From CAILZL01 sp035548495 (GTDB lineage Bacteria; Pseudomonadota; Gammaproteobacteria; Steroidobacterales; Steroidobacteraceae): a stretch of 64,000 nucleotides of DNA. The DNA lies in the NCBI GenBank assembly GCA_035548495.1, contig DASZSV010000051.1, forward strand, positions 44,140-108,139, written 5' to 3'. The stretch's first letter is position 1. Every line of letters begins with the position of its first letter. A model generated the notes under the pieces. It saw only the letters and a program-made list of their open reading frames with translations, was not told the origin of the DNA and ran no database searches. The translations under genes and the position numbers were made by a program. Positions 35,479 through 44,114 of this stretch are shown piece by piece.

Positions 35479-37314
35479 CTATGACTGCCGTTTCCGGTAT
35501 GCCTGTTGTTTATGATTTGGTGTTTCTGGATACAGCATTTCCAGTTCACCTCGTGCAACCATCTCTTTGAGATAGTTATCACGCAATTTTTCCGCCCCCC
35601 GATTCAACAATCTCTCCAAATCACGTAAGGTGAGAAATCTTCCTTCGCACAACTTCAAAATGACTTGAATCATTAAATTCGGATCACGCGTCCTTTCCGT
35701 GGCTCGGATTGGAGCAGCAATTTCGAGCAGTGTTGGATCACCTCCCCAATCGATAAGGGGGGAGTTGACGTCGTTAGGGGGGGAGTTGACGTCGTTAGGG
35801 GGGGAGTAATCCGGTTCTGGACTGCCGGAACCGGCAAGTAATTCAGTTGGCTTGTAGTATGTAGCCGAACCTTTGCCTTTCTGACTCAGTAATCGGGCGT
35901 CGCGCAACCGTCGTAGCTGCGAACTGGCAGTCAGCGTATCAACACGATTCAGCTCCCGCACCATTGCGTTGTCGATTGCGCCCACTTCCCGCACCCATAC
36001 CAACAGCTTCGCTTCTTCATCAGAAAGATGTAAATCACGAAAGCGGCTTAACCAAGCTACATCTTCCGGACCCAGAAAATGATGGAAGAGATAGCGTGCG
36101 GTGAATTGATCCTTGCTACGATCAGAATCAAATGTAGGTGGTGATAAGCCAGCCTGCTCCATCATATCACGCATTACACGGATACCACTTCCCTTTGTCT
36201 CAGCAAAGCGTGTCTCATGCAGTGCAGCGGCAATCCTTGGATTACGTGCCATTGAACCCGGCTCACCAAGATGATCCGGCGACTTGAGAGAAAAACCGGC
36301 ATTAGTAATCTCAAGCCGGTTGCTATAGCGAATGATCTGGATTGGACTATGTACTCTGTAGCTTCGGTGCATAACTGCATTCACTATAGCTTCACGGATC
36401 ACTCGCTGCGGTACTGGTGAAATATCTTGCCGCTGCAACTGACCTTCCGGCAGCAAGAAACTTTTTGGCAAATCATCCATTACCGCCGAAGTGGCACGAC
36501 GAATCAAACGCATCAATGGATCGCGCATCTCAATGCTGTCAAAACGCTTGCCAGGATCAGGCACCCATTCACGACCAGGTACGCGAATGTAATCAACCCG
36601 CATCATAGGAAAGAATCGTCTTAACGCGATTGATTTGCCAAACAACACCAGCCCAGCAACTGTAGGAACCAGCTCGCCATTCACTTGACGGGCGCAACCA
36701 AGCGCCAGCAATAAGTCCTTATCGGGCCAACGCAATTCCTCTGCATCAGGATTTGCTTCTTGTCGAGCCTTTCGGTAATCCTGTAATGCGTCATGATCAA
36801 GATCATCCTGCTTTGAATCACGAACCACACTGTAATCGTAAGTCTCCTCACCTCTACCATCGTAAAACACAACCAGATCATCTTCGGTGCAATGCTGATC
36901 GGTTGGACCTATGCGGCGGAATGCGCCTCGTGGTAATCCCCTGCTCTTGAAGTAAACCGGTTTCTCTGCTGGCTGAGACTCGGGGACAAATACCACGATT
37001 ACGATCTTGTTGTTTATTTGTTCCTGTTGAATATCAATTCGAAGAGGGATATTGAAATCCGCACGGCATCTGCTTGCCAAATCACTGGCCAATCTCTCCG
37101 GATTGTTAACACCTACTACTTCATAACTGGGAAAGAGTGCCATCTCCTCGCGTTCAACGCCTAATAACAAATGTCCACCACCCAACCCCGGCTCATTGGC
37201 AAATGCACAGACACTTTCCAGAATCGACGTTCCAATTTCAGACGCGCGTTTCGCTTCGATGCGTTCACTCTCATCAAGATTCACCAAGCGTTCATAAAGT
37301 TCTTGCGCGGTCAT
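35479..37314 (-). CDS. AlbA_2 (Schlafen-type) domain and ATP-binding transcriptional-regulator-like protein
   Basis: COG2865-type protein of 611 residues, start MTAQELYERLVNLDESERIEAKRAS. The N-terminal AlbA_2 domain reads SILESVCAFANEPGLGGGHLLLGVE and RGAFRRIG. A GHKL-like ATPase segment follows: VIREAIVNAVMHRSYRVHSPIQIIRYSNRLEITNAGFSL and ETKGSGIRVMRDMMEQAGL. The C-terminus has winged-helix parts (DTLTASSQLRRLRDARLLSQKGKGSATYYKP and LTLRDLERLLNRGAEKLRDNYLKEMV). These proteins are variously called regulators or RecG-like and some sit in defence islands. A 7-residue tandem repeat (SPPNDVN) joins the wing domains. It sits between tldD and the Anbu set, not a usual partner of either. Confidence 0.88.
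   Translation of the reverse strand: MTAQELYERLVNLDESERIEAKRASEIGTSILESVCAFANEPGLGGGHLLLGVEREEMALFPSYEVVGVNNPERLASDLASRCRADFNIPLRIDIQQEQINNKIVIVVFVPESQPAEKPVYFKSRGLPRGAFRRIGPTDQHCTEDDLVVFYDGRGEETYDYSVVRDSKQDDLDHDALQDYRKARQEANPDAEELRWPDKDLLLALGCARQVNGELVPTVAGLVLFGKSIALRRFFPMMRVDYIRVPGREWVPDPGKRFDSIEMRDPLMRLIRRATSAVMDDLPKSFLLPEGQLQRQDISPVPQRVIREAIVNAVMHRSYRVHSPIQIIRYSNRLEITNAGFSLKSPDHLGEPGSMARNPRIAAALHETRFAETKGSGIRVMRDMMEQAGLSPPTFDSDRSKDQFTARYLFHHFLGPEDVAWLSRFRDLHLSDEEAKLLVWVREVGAIDNAMVRELNRVDTLTASSQLRRLRDARLLSQKGKGSATYYKPTELLAGSGSPEPDYSPPNDVNSPPNDVNSPLIDWGGDPTLLEIAAPIRATERTRDPNLMIQVILKLCEGRFLTLRDLERLLNRGAEKLRDNYLKEMVARGELEMLYPETPNHKQQAYRKRQS
35757..35806 (-). repeat. 21-bp tandem repeat in the AlbA_2 gene
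   Basis: Two full 21-bp units (GTTGACGTCGTTAGGGGGGGA on the plus strand, at 35764 and 35785) with a partial one on each side encode SPPNDVN twice. Each unit contains a run of seven G, prone to slippage. Unit number changes keep the frame; a one-base change in a G run would not. Confidence 0.9.
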
Positions 37315-37345
37315 CTTGTTTACCTTTTCTCTGAAGTTCCATCTC

Positions 37346-38860
37346 CTACTCCGTCGCTGTGCCGCCAACTGTAAGTCCATCCACTCGCAATGTCGGTTGA
37401 CCGACACCAACGGGCACATCCTGTCCTTCCTTGCCACAGGTACCGACACCATCGTCGAGTTTCAGATCATTGCCAACCATCGACACGCGCGTCAGCACAT
37501 CGGGTCCGTTGCCGATCAATGTTGCACCACGCACTGGCGCAGTGAGTTTGCCATCTTCAATCAGATAGGCTTCGCTGGCGGAGAACACAAACTTGCCTGA
37601 AGTGATATCAACTTGTCCGCCGCCAAAGTTGCGGCAGTACAAACCCTTTTTCACCGAGCGGATGATTTCATCCGGATCATGCGGGCCCGGCAGCATGTAG
37701 GTGTTGGTCATGCGCGGCAATGTCATGTGCGAGAATGATTCACGACGGCCGTTGCCGGTGGATTTCACGCCCATCAGACGCGCATTCATCTTGTCCTGCA
37801 TGTAACCACGCAAGATGCCATTTTCAATCAACGTAGTGCATTGCGTGGGCGTGCCTTCATCATCAATGTTGAGTGAACCACGGCGATACTTGAGGGTGCC
37901 GTCATCCACTACTGTGCATAACGGCGATGCAACCTGTTGTCCGATTTTTCCTGAGAAAGCCGACGTGCCTTTGCGATTGAAGTCGCCTTCAAGACCATGG
38001 CCGATGGCTTCATGCAGCAGAATGCCCGGCCAGCCCGGACCCAGCACCACCGTCATCGTGCCCGCCGGTGCAGCAACGGCTTCAAGATTCACCAATGCTC
38101 CGCGCACGGCTTCGTTCACCAATGCCTGCCAGCGCCGTTGCTGAATGAATTCCTGCATTGAATAGCGCCCGCCTGCACCACAGTAACCTTGTTCGCGCCG
38201 TCCATTGTGTTCAACGATGACAGAGACATTCATGCGCACCAGTGGCCGCACATCCGCAGCCAGTGTGCCATCACTCGATGTAATGAGTATCACTTCATGC
38301 ACGGCACTGATGCTGGCCATCACCTGCGTTACGCGTGGATCAAGCCGTCGTGCCGCTGCGTCCACTTCACCCAGCAGCGCGACTTTCTGCTGATCGCTCA
38401 ATCCTTCGATGGGATCCGCAGCAGAATACAGTTGCGGTGTGGTGCGCGCATGCCAGGCCTGCACTGCACCCCTGCCCGCACCGCGCGCAATGGCACGTGC
38501 TGCTTTCGATGCTTCATTCAGCGCGGGCAACATGATTTCATCCGAATAGGCGAATCCGGTTTTGTCGCCCGCCAATGCGCGCACACCCACACCCTGTTCG
38601 ATACTGTGCGAACCATCCTTGACGATGCCGTCTTCCAGCGCCCACGACTCTTCGCGAGATTGCTGAAAATACAAATCGGCATAATCCACTGCCGCGCCCA
38701 TCACCGTGCCGAGCACGGAAGACAGCTTGTTCTCATCCAGTTCAAACGGTTGCAGCAACTGGCCGCGCGCCACATCCAGCGCAGGCACAACAGCGGTTGA
38801 CGTTGCAGTGGGTTGCAGATTGAGCGCAGACAGTTCGAAATGCGTATCAGCGTGTGACAT
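37346..38860 (-). CDS. tldD: metalloprotease TldD
   Basis: Zinc-binding catalytic subunit of the TldD/TldE peptidase. The zinc signature HEAIGH lies in GILLHEAIGHGLEGDFNRKGTSAFSG, and the conserved NIDDEGTPTQ and FGGGQVDITSGKFVFSASEAYLIEDG blocks are present. At 504 residues it is slightly long because of an N-terminal extension (MSHADTHFELSALNLQPTATSTAV). PmbA (TldE) is encoded at 25.2-26.6 kb. The AlbA_2 gene starts 31 bases after its stop. Confidence 0.97.
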   Translation of the reverse strand: MSHADTHFELSALNLQPTATSTAVVPALDVARGQLLQPFELDENKLSSVLGTVMGAAVDYADLYFQQSREESWALEDGIVKDGSHSIEQGVGVRALAGDKTGFAYSDEIMLPALNEASKAARAIARGAGRGAVQAWHARTTPQLYSAADPIEGLSDQQKVALLGEVDAAARRLDPRVTQVMASISAVHEVILITSSDGTLAADVRPLVRMNVSVIVEHNGRREQGYCGAGGRYSMQEFIQQRRWQALVNEAVRGALVNLEAVAAPAGTMTVVLGPGWPGILLHEAIGHGLEGDFNRKGTSAFSGKIGQQVASPLCTVVDDGTLKYRRGSLNIDDEGTPTQCTTLIENGILRGYMQDKMNARLMGVKSTGNGRRESFSHMTLPRMTNTYMLPGPHDPDEIIRSVKKGLYCRNFGGGQVDITSGKFVFSASEAYLIEDGKLTAPVRGATLIGNGPDVLTRVSMVGNDLKLDDGVGTCGKEGQDVPVGVGQPTLRVDGLTVGGTATE

Positions 38861-39279
38861 GGTGATGTTGACAATACGTGATTAAAGACAGGGACAAGAC
38901 TACCGCTTCACCACGGCAATGGCAAAAAAACCTGCCCGCCAGGAATCATCCGGACGACAGCATGGATGGCGATACGATTGACATCATGTGCCTGACCTTT
39001 TCTTGATTGTGATTGCCGGCGCGGCCGATACAGGATGAAACAAACAAATCATGACAGGCGCATGCGAAACGCATCACATGGTTTTCAGCGAATTGCCGAG
39101 ATCACATTCAGCAATCTGTGACGGCGACAACCGATACTGAATATTCGGCACGAGTGCTCTCAAGATTCCAGTTTCACATCCGTTGCAGCGCAGTGGATCA
39201 CTGCGCATTGCATGAACAGCGTGGGCTTCATGCCGCAGTCATAACGATGGCGTTCTTTACATATCAGAGGTAACGGCAG
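38861..39279. other. 419-base intergenic region between divergent tldD and lipoprotein genes
   Basis: No coding frame, RNA or repeat is convincing. It must hold the tldD promoter on the minus strand and that of the 39280 gene on the plus strand; the latter ends with a good ribosome site (AGAGGTAA, 9 bases before the ATG). No clear -35/-10 pair can be supported. Confidence 0.5.
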
Positions 39280-39519
39280 ATGAATCATCAACTTGATCGC
39301 AGATTGATGCACGCAGCGTGGCTGATGACTGCACTGGTTATGACTGGATGCAGTGGCGGCGGCAGTTCCAGCGACAGCACCGCACCCGTTGGCAACAGTG
39401 CCAGCAGCAGTATCAGTTCCGTCGCCAGTTCAAGCGCGGCATCCAGCACCAGCGCCGCTGTTGTCGGTCTGGCATTGCCAAGCAGCGTATCGGTGGTGAC
39501 TGCGAAGAACGCGCAGTAA
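39280..39519 (+). CDS. short Ser-rich lipoprotein, hypothetical
   Basis: 79 residues: signal peptide with lipobox (LMTALVMTGC, Cys about 24), then a Ser/Ala-rich linker (SSSISSVASSSAASS) ending in GLALPSSVSVVTAKNAQ. Lipoproteins with this linker type normally continue into a folded domain; here the frame stops. The next gene, starting 45 bases later, has its own signal peptide. It may be a genuine small lipoprotein or the N-terminal piece of a split gene. A strong ribosome site precedes it. Confidence 0.65.
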   Translation: MNHQLDRRLMHAAWLMTALVMTGCSGGGSSSDSTAPVGNSASSSISSVASSSAASSTSAAVVGLALPSSVSVVTAKNAQ

Positions 39520-39564
39520 TCACCGATTCCATCGCACCCGGTCTCATCTGTCATGAGGTGTCCA

Positions 39565-41817
39565 ATGAACAGTTCTTCTCCTGCACATCGCATCGTCAAA
39601 CTTCTGCTACTGCTGGCCAGTGTGGCACTGGCGCTACCTTCTTTTGCAGCACCACCAGCGGATTCCGCTTACTTCAGTGATCCACAAACCAGTCATGTTG
39701 AAGATGCCACTTCCGATGGCATTGGCCAGGTCAACATGATCACCTGCATCATGCATGCACTGCGTCCGGATGCGCTGGTCAATCAAGGTGACTATATTGC
39801 GCTGGTGGACGAGAACAAGTGCTCGGCCAGCAAATCCAGCACCAGCAACGCATCCGGCAGCGATGGTTCGCAGGCATCCAGTTACACCACCACGGTAGTT
39901 AACTCAGCACGCGCATCCAACAGCGATCCCATGCGTGTCAAAGTGTGGCTGGATAACGAGAGCGACGGACAGCAAGGTACAATCTTCGTTAACATCAATG
40001 CCACAGCAGCGCCGAGCGACGCCAATCCCTATGGCCAGTTCCGCCTGGATTTTTGCGGCAAAGGCGCTTCTGGTCCATGCATGATGAATGGCATGCTGCA
40101 AGGAAGCGATGGCGCACTGGATTACTATGAAAACGAGCAACGCAGCGATCAATCGCAGACCACTGCATTGCGCCTGACCAGTGTTGGTGTCACCACCGGC
40201 AGCGGCAAGCTGGACATGGTACAGACACAGAACAATGTCACACAGGAATCATCCTTCCTGTTTGCCTATGATGCCGATCACTTTCTGCGTGGTGATCAAT
40301 GCTTCAGTCGCGATGCAAACGATCCCGAAACCGGATTTTCCGTATGGAACTATGGCCTGTATGACTCAACCACCGGTGCACGCATTGATCGCAATTCCGG
40401 CTTTCCCATTGACTACACCAGCGGCGGCACCACATATCACGGCTTCATTGGTTACTGGGGCCTGAACATACCCACCTCGGCGAACATTGCCAACGGCGCA
40501 ACGGTGCAGAAAGTCGACTACTCATCGAACAACAGCACGCCCAGCACGACCAATTACACACTGGTGCTGGCAGGCGGCAAGCTGACCAAGTACACGCGCA
40601 GGACCACCACCCTGCATGCCATCGACAAGGTCCAGCTCAATACCTGGGTGGGTGATGCAACCAATTTCTTTTCGGGTGCAACATCCAATACGCAGTATCA
40701 ACTGTACTGGGATGATGCCAATGCTGACTTTGTTGTCACTGGCCAGATCAATTGCAGTCAGAATGGCTGTCAGTCTCAGAACCTGACCGCACCGCAAACC
40801 GTGAATGCATCGTTCTGGTCGCAACAAGGACTGCAGGGCTACTCGGATTCACTGGGCGGCGAACTGTTCATCAATTTGCAGAACGTGAGTTCATTACTCG
40901 ATTCAACGGCAATCACTGTTGTGTATCGTGCACAGGATATTGTCTATCCATCCGACATGCCAGCAACATTGTACTGCGTGAACAATTGCCCGACAGACAC
41001 ATCTTTGAGTGACTATCTGACCAACAACACGGGCAACTCACCCTATGATGCCAACACCTTCAACAACTGGAATCCCAGCGCCACGTATGTCACCTACACT
41101 GCCGATACCACTGCAGGTGTGTTGCTGACCAATGGCAATCCCGTCACCGCCACGGACATGAATGCGTTCCAGCAATACCAGCAGTATCAGAATGGCATTC
41201 GCAGCGGCCGTCTGGTCACTGATCCCAATGCATTGCTGTGCAACAACACCATGTATTGCGACTACAAGGCCAATGATCAGGATGTGTACTACGTATGGGA
41301 AACCGGCCCGAACAACTGGAATCAGTTCGCCGCCGTCAAGGACAGCAACAACACCTTCGTGACGTTCGATCCTCCCATGCAACTGAACTACACCGTACCG
41401 GACGATGCCGTGCATTTCGGACAGTACGCCGGCAAGAGCATCGTGTTGCAGTATGGCGGCTTCGGCAATCTGTGGGGCATTCCGGGTTCGTGTGTCTCCG
41501 CATTGACCAATCAACCGGTCAGTTGCGATCAGGACAATGCACGCTATGTACCGGACTTTGTGATTCCGTTCGACGCTACACTGGGGCAAGTCAGTGACGG
41601 CACCACCACCTATCTGGTGAAGTGGCTGGATCGCGAAATCCGCTTTGCGCGCAAGGACATCTCGGAGTGTTCCGGACTCACCCTGCCGGGCAGCGTCACC
41701 TTGCCCGATGCCAGCGTGTTGAAAGACCCGAGCGACTCCACTTCTGATATCTACATTGGCACGCGTCCCACGGTAACCAGCCTGCCGCGTGTCATCCAGG
41801 GCGAAGTCATGTACTGA
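39565..41817 (+). CDS. large secreted protein, hypothetical
   Basis: 750 residues starting MNSSSPAHRIVKLLLLLASVALALPSFAAP, a clear signal peptide with cleavage after AFA-type SFA. GAGGTG lies 6 bases upstream. The mature protein is rich in Asn, Thr, Ser and Gly with several Cys pairs (CSASKSS, FCGKGASGPCM, CVNNCPT), and repeated beta-like stretches. Segment TYLVKWLDREIRFARKD near the C-terminus may be a distinct domain. I recognise a family of uncharacterised secreted proteins of this style (HVEDATSDGIGQVNMITCIM, DYIALVDENKCS) but no function. It ends in a very strong terminator. Confidence 0.8.
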   Translation: MNSSSPAHRIVKLLLLLASVALALPSFAAPPADSAYFSDPQTSHVEDATSDGIGQVNMITCIMHALRPDALVNQGDYIALVDENKCSASKSSTSNASGSDGSQASSYTTTVVNSARASNSDPMRVKVWLDNESDGQQGTIFVNINATAAPSDANPYGQFRLDFCGKGASGPCMMNGMLQGSDGALDYYENEQRSDQSQTTALRLTSVGVTTGSGKLDMVQTQNNVTQESSFLFAYDADHFLRGDQCFSRDANDPETGFSVWNYGLYDSTTGARIDRNSGFPIDYTSGGTTYHGFIGYWGLNIPTSANIANGATVQKVDYSSNNSTPSTTNYTLVLAGGKLTKYTRRTTTLHAIDKVQLNTWVGDATNFFSGATSNTQYQLYWDDANADFVVTGQINCSQNGCQSQNLTAPQTVNASFWSQQGLQGYSDSLGGELFINLQNVSSLLDSTAITVVYRAQDIVYPSDMPATLYCVNNCPTDTSLSDYLTNNTGNSPYDANTFNNWNPSATYVTYTADTTAGVLLTNGNPVTATDMNAFQQYQQYQNGIRSGRLVTDPNALLCNNTMYCDYKANDQDVYYVWETGPNNWNQFAAVKDSNNTFVTFDPPMQLNYTVPDDAVHFGQYAGKSIVLQYGGFGNLWGIPGSCVSALTNQPVSCDQDNARYVPDFVIPFDATLGQVSDGTTTYLVKWLDREIRFARKDISECSGLTLPGSVTLPDASVLKDPSDSTSDIYIGTRPTVTSLPRVIQGEVMY

Positions 41818-41871
41818 CAGACAGACTGACTGACTCAACAAGAAACATCAACAGTTCATCACGCCTTGCAA

Positions 41872-41908
41872 CGCCTGCATCAACCATGATGCAGGCGTTT
41901 TCCTTTTT
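41872..41908 (+). terminator. rho-independent terminator
   Basis: Perfect 13-bp stem AACGCCTGCATCA / TGATGCAGGCGTT around loop ACCA, followed by TTCCTTTTT. It ends the secreted-protein gene and precludes the early ATG (41886) of the next frame as a start. Confidence 0.9.
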
Positions 41909-41975
41909 CTGCCGTGCCTGCTATTTGGGCTATACTTGGCAAGGTATAACACCAGTTAAAAGAAGGGAGATGGCA

Positions 41976-43349
41976 ATGAAGAAGGTTTTAATTGCAGCCG
42001 TTGTGGTTGCCTGCGTGCCGTTGTACTGTGGAGCAACCTGGCTGTGTGCCAATGCAACACGCGCGCGTATTGATCAATCGTTGCAACGCATTGCCGACCA
42101 GTCCCGAGGAATGATCAAGATTGCGGCAAAAAAGACCAGGAATCATTTCTTCACTTCGTCCGAAGACATTACGCTGGAAATTGACCATCCGGCATTGCAG
42201 TTGCTGATGAAATCCGGCGCCATCGGCAACGCCTCAAATCAGTTTGTGATTCACAACGATATCGCCTACGGTCCGCTTCCCGGCTTGCGCAGCATTGGCG
42301 TTGCCCGTGTCGAAACCTCAGTGGTCCTGACTGACGAACAGCGCAAGAAACTGATTGAAATATTTGGCACCAGCACACCCGTGCGAATCTTTACCACCTT
42401 TGGCTATTTCGGCAATTCCTACGTCGATGTTATCAGTCCAAGACTCGACATTCGTCCCAAGGATGGCAGCACTGCAACATGGAAGGGATTGAACCTGCGT
42501 TTCAGCATTGCACCCGATGCACGTGATGTCAGCTTCAGCGGCGGCTCGCCGGGACTGGTTGTCAATGGCAAGGATCGTTCCGTGTTCCAGATGAATGACA
42601 TCCGTTTCAAAGGCGCCCTGCAACGCAAATTCGATGTGCTGTTTGATGGCGAAGAGACGCTCAAGATCGGCGCCATTTCGTTTCAACCACAGGACAAACC
42701 GGAATCATCCTTCGCGATCAATGATGTGGTCTACGGCATCAAGTCAGCCATCAACACCGATTTCCTCAATGCCAGCGCCAGCGTTGGCTCCGGAAAAGTC
42801 AGTTATCAGAACGTCAGCGTTGAAGAAACACATCTTGACTTCGGTATCAATCATCTCGATACCAAAGCAACAGTCTCGTTGTACAAACTGCTGGACGAAG
42901 CACGCACCAGGGCCATTGCATCACCCGCCAACGGCACCGCCGGCAACCCGGCGCAAGTGGATGATATGAAACAGCGCGCCACCCACGATGTACTGACATT
43001 ATTGCAGCATGCGCCAGTGGTGGCATTCAACAACATCGGTTTTGCCACCGGCAACGGCATATTGAAAATCACCGGCACTGCAACGATCAATGACGTCGTG
43101 GAGTCCGATCTTCTGCCCACTGTTCAATATGATTCGCTGCTCAGGAAAATTCATGCGCAAAGCGATATCAGTATTGATCAGCAATTGATTGATCACTGGC
43201 CCATTGCGGAAACTGCGTCAGCCATCAAGCAACAAACCGCACAGCTCGAAGCGCAGGGTTATTTGCTGCGCAAGGGCGACAAGCTGCAATCACATGTTGA
43301 ATACAAGGATGGCAAGCTGACCGCCAACGGCAAACCAGTGGGTGGCTGA
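41976..43349 (+). CDS. DUF945 (YdgA-like) family protein
   Basis: 457 residues starting MKKVLIAAVVVACVPLYCGATW, an N-terminal membrane anchor, preceded by AAGGGAG at proper distance. The periplasmic part is long and beta-rich with the DUF945 pattern (RIDQSLQRIADQSRGMIKI, VVLTDEQRKKLIEIF, FLNASASVGSGKVSYQNVSVE). The family is widespread in gammaproteobacteria and uncharacterised. Confidence 0.88.
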   Translation: MKKVLIAAVVVACVPLYCGATWLCANATRARIDQSLQRIADQSRGMIKIAAKKTRNHFFTSSEDITLEIDHPALQLLMKSGAIGNASNQFVIHNDIAYGPLPGLRSIGVARVETSVVLTDEQRKKLIEIFGTSTPVRIFTTFGYFGNSYVDVISPRLDIRPKDGSTATWKGLNLRFSIAPDARDVSFSGGSPGLVVNGKDRSVFQMNDIRFKGALQRKFDVLFDGEETLKIGAISFQPQDKPESSFAINDVVYGIKSAINTDFLNASASVGSGKVSYQNVSVEETHLDFGINHLDTKATVSLYKLLDEARTRAIASPANGTAGNPAQVDDMKQRATHDVLTLLQHAPVVAFNNIGFATGNGILKITGTATINDVVESDLLPTVQYDSLLRKIHAQSDISIDQQLIDHWPIAETASAIKQQTAQLEAQGYLLRKGDKLQSHVEYKDGKLTANGKPVGG

Positions 43350-43425
43350 AGAAACGTGGCAGGTATCGAACTTTATCCTTCGGGTACTGCCGGTGGATAA
43401 CGGGATGTCCGGACATGCAACGCAC

Positions 43426-43986
43426 ATGAACAAGAAACTCCGTTGTATTGCGATGACGCTTGCAGGCTCGTTGCTGCTCACGGCGACTGCCCACGCTGAT
43501 GATGAAGACAGACGCCGTGCTTACAACGACCGGCAGGCGCAGCAGGATCGTATTTACCAGATTGAAAATCGTATAAAGGAAACAGAACCCAGACGCCGGG
43601 ATGCCCCTGCACGAAGTGAAAATATCTCCGACAACGAAGTACGTGAAATACAAAACGTCGTTCGTGACGTTTTGCCCCATGCCATTGTCAACATTTCCAC
43701 TGTTGTCACTGGATGCCCATGCGAAGATGGCCCCGCGTGTACCGATCAGGTATGGCTCACTGCCACCAAGGGTGAGGACACCTACGGATTGCAACTGTCA
43801 CGGATAAACAATCACTGGACGATCGGTCCCATACAAGCCTGGTGGCTGAAATACCGGGGAATTAAGCCAGACCACTGGACTGCTGGCTACTGGTGGTCAC
43901 ATGAACAAGCCTATGAAGAGTCAATCGAGAACTTCCCGGAATGTGTTCAATCGTCCCTGCTTGACAGGAGCACTACAAAAAAGTGA
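43426..43986 (+). CDS. secreted hypothetical protein
   Basis: 186 residues starting MNKKLRCIAMTLAGSLLLTATAHA, a clear signal peptide. The mature protein opens with a charged coil (DDEDRRRAYNDRQAQQDRIYQIENRIKE), then a compact domain with ITVVTGCPCEDGPACTD (three close Cys) and a Trp-rich stretch (NNHWTIGPIQAWWLKYRGIKPDHWTAGYWWSHEQ). Not recognised. The frame starts upstream at 43342, overlapping the previous gene, but 43426 gives the signal peptide. Confidence 0.7.
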   Translation: MNKKLRCIAMTLAGSLLLTATAHADDEDRRRAYNDRQAQQDRIYQIENRIKETEPRRRDAPARSENISDNEVREIQNVVRDVLPHAIVNISTVVTGCPCEDGPACTDQVWLTATKGEDTYGLQLSRINNHWTIGPIQAWWLKYRGIKPDHWTAGYWWSHEQAYEESIENFPECVQSSLLDRSTTKK

Positions 43987-44114
43987 CTTACTCTCGTTGT
44001 CTGTCACAAAACGGTTACCAGCCCGTTGACATACTTATCCCAGCATCTTGATCAAAGCAAATTGCAAGCTGGGATTCGCTGTGCCACATCACCAGCTTAC
44101 CAACCGATAGCCCG

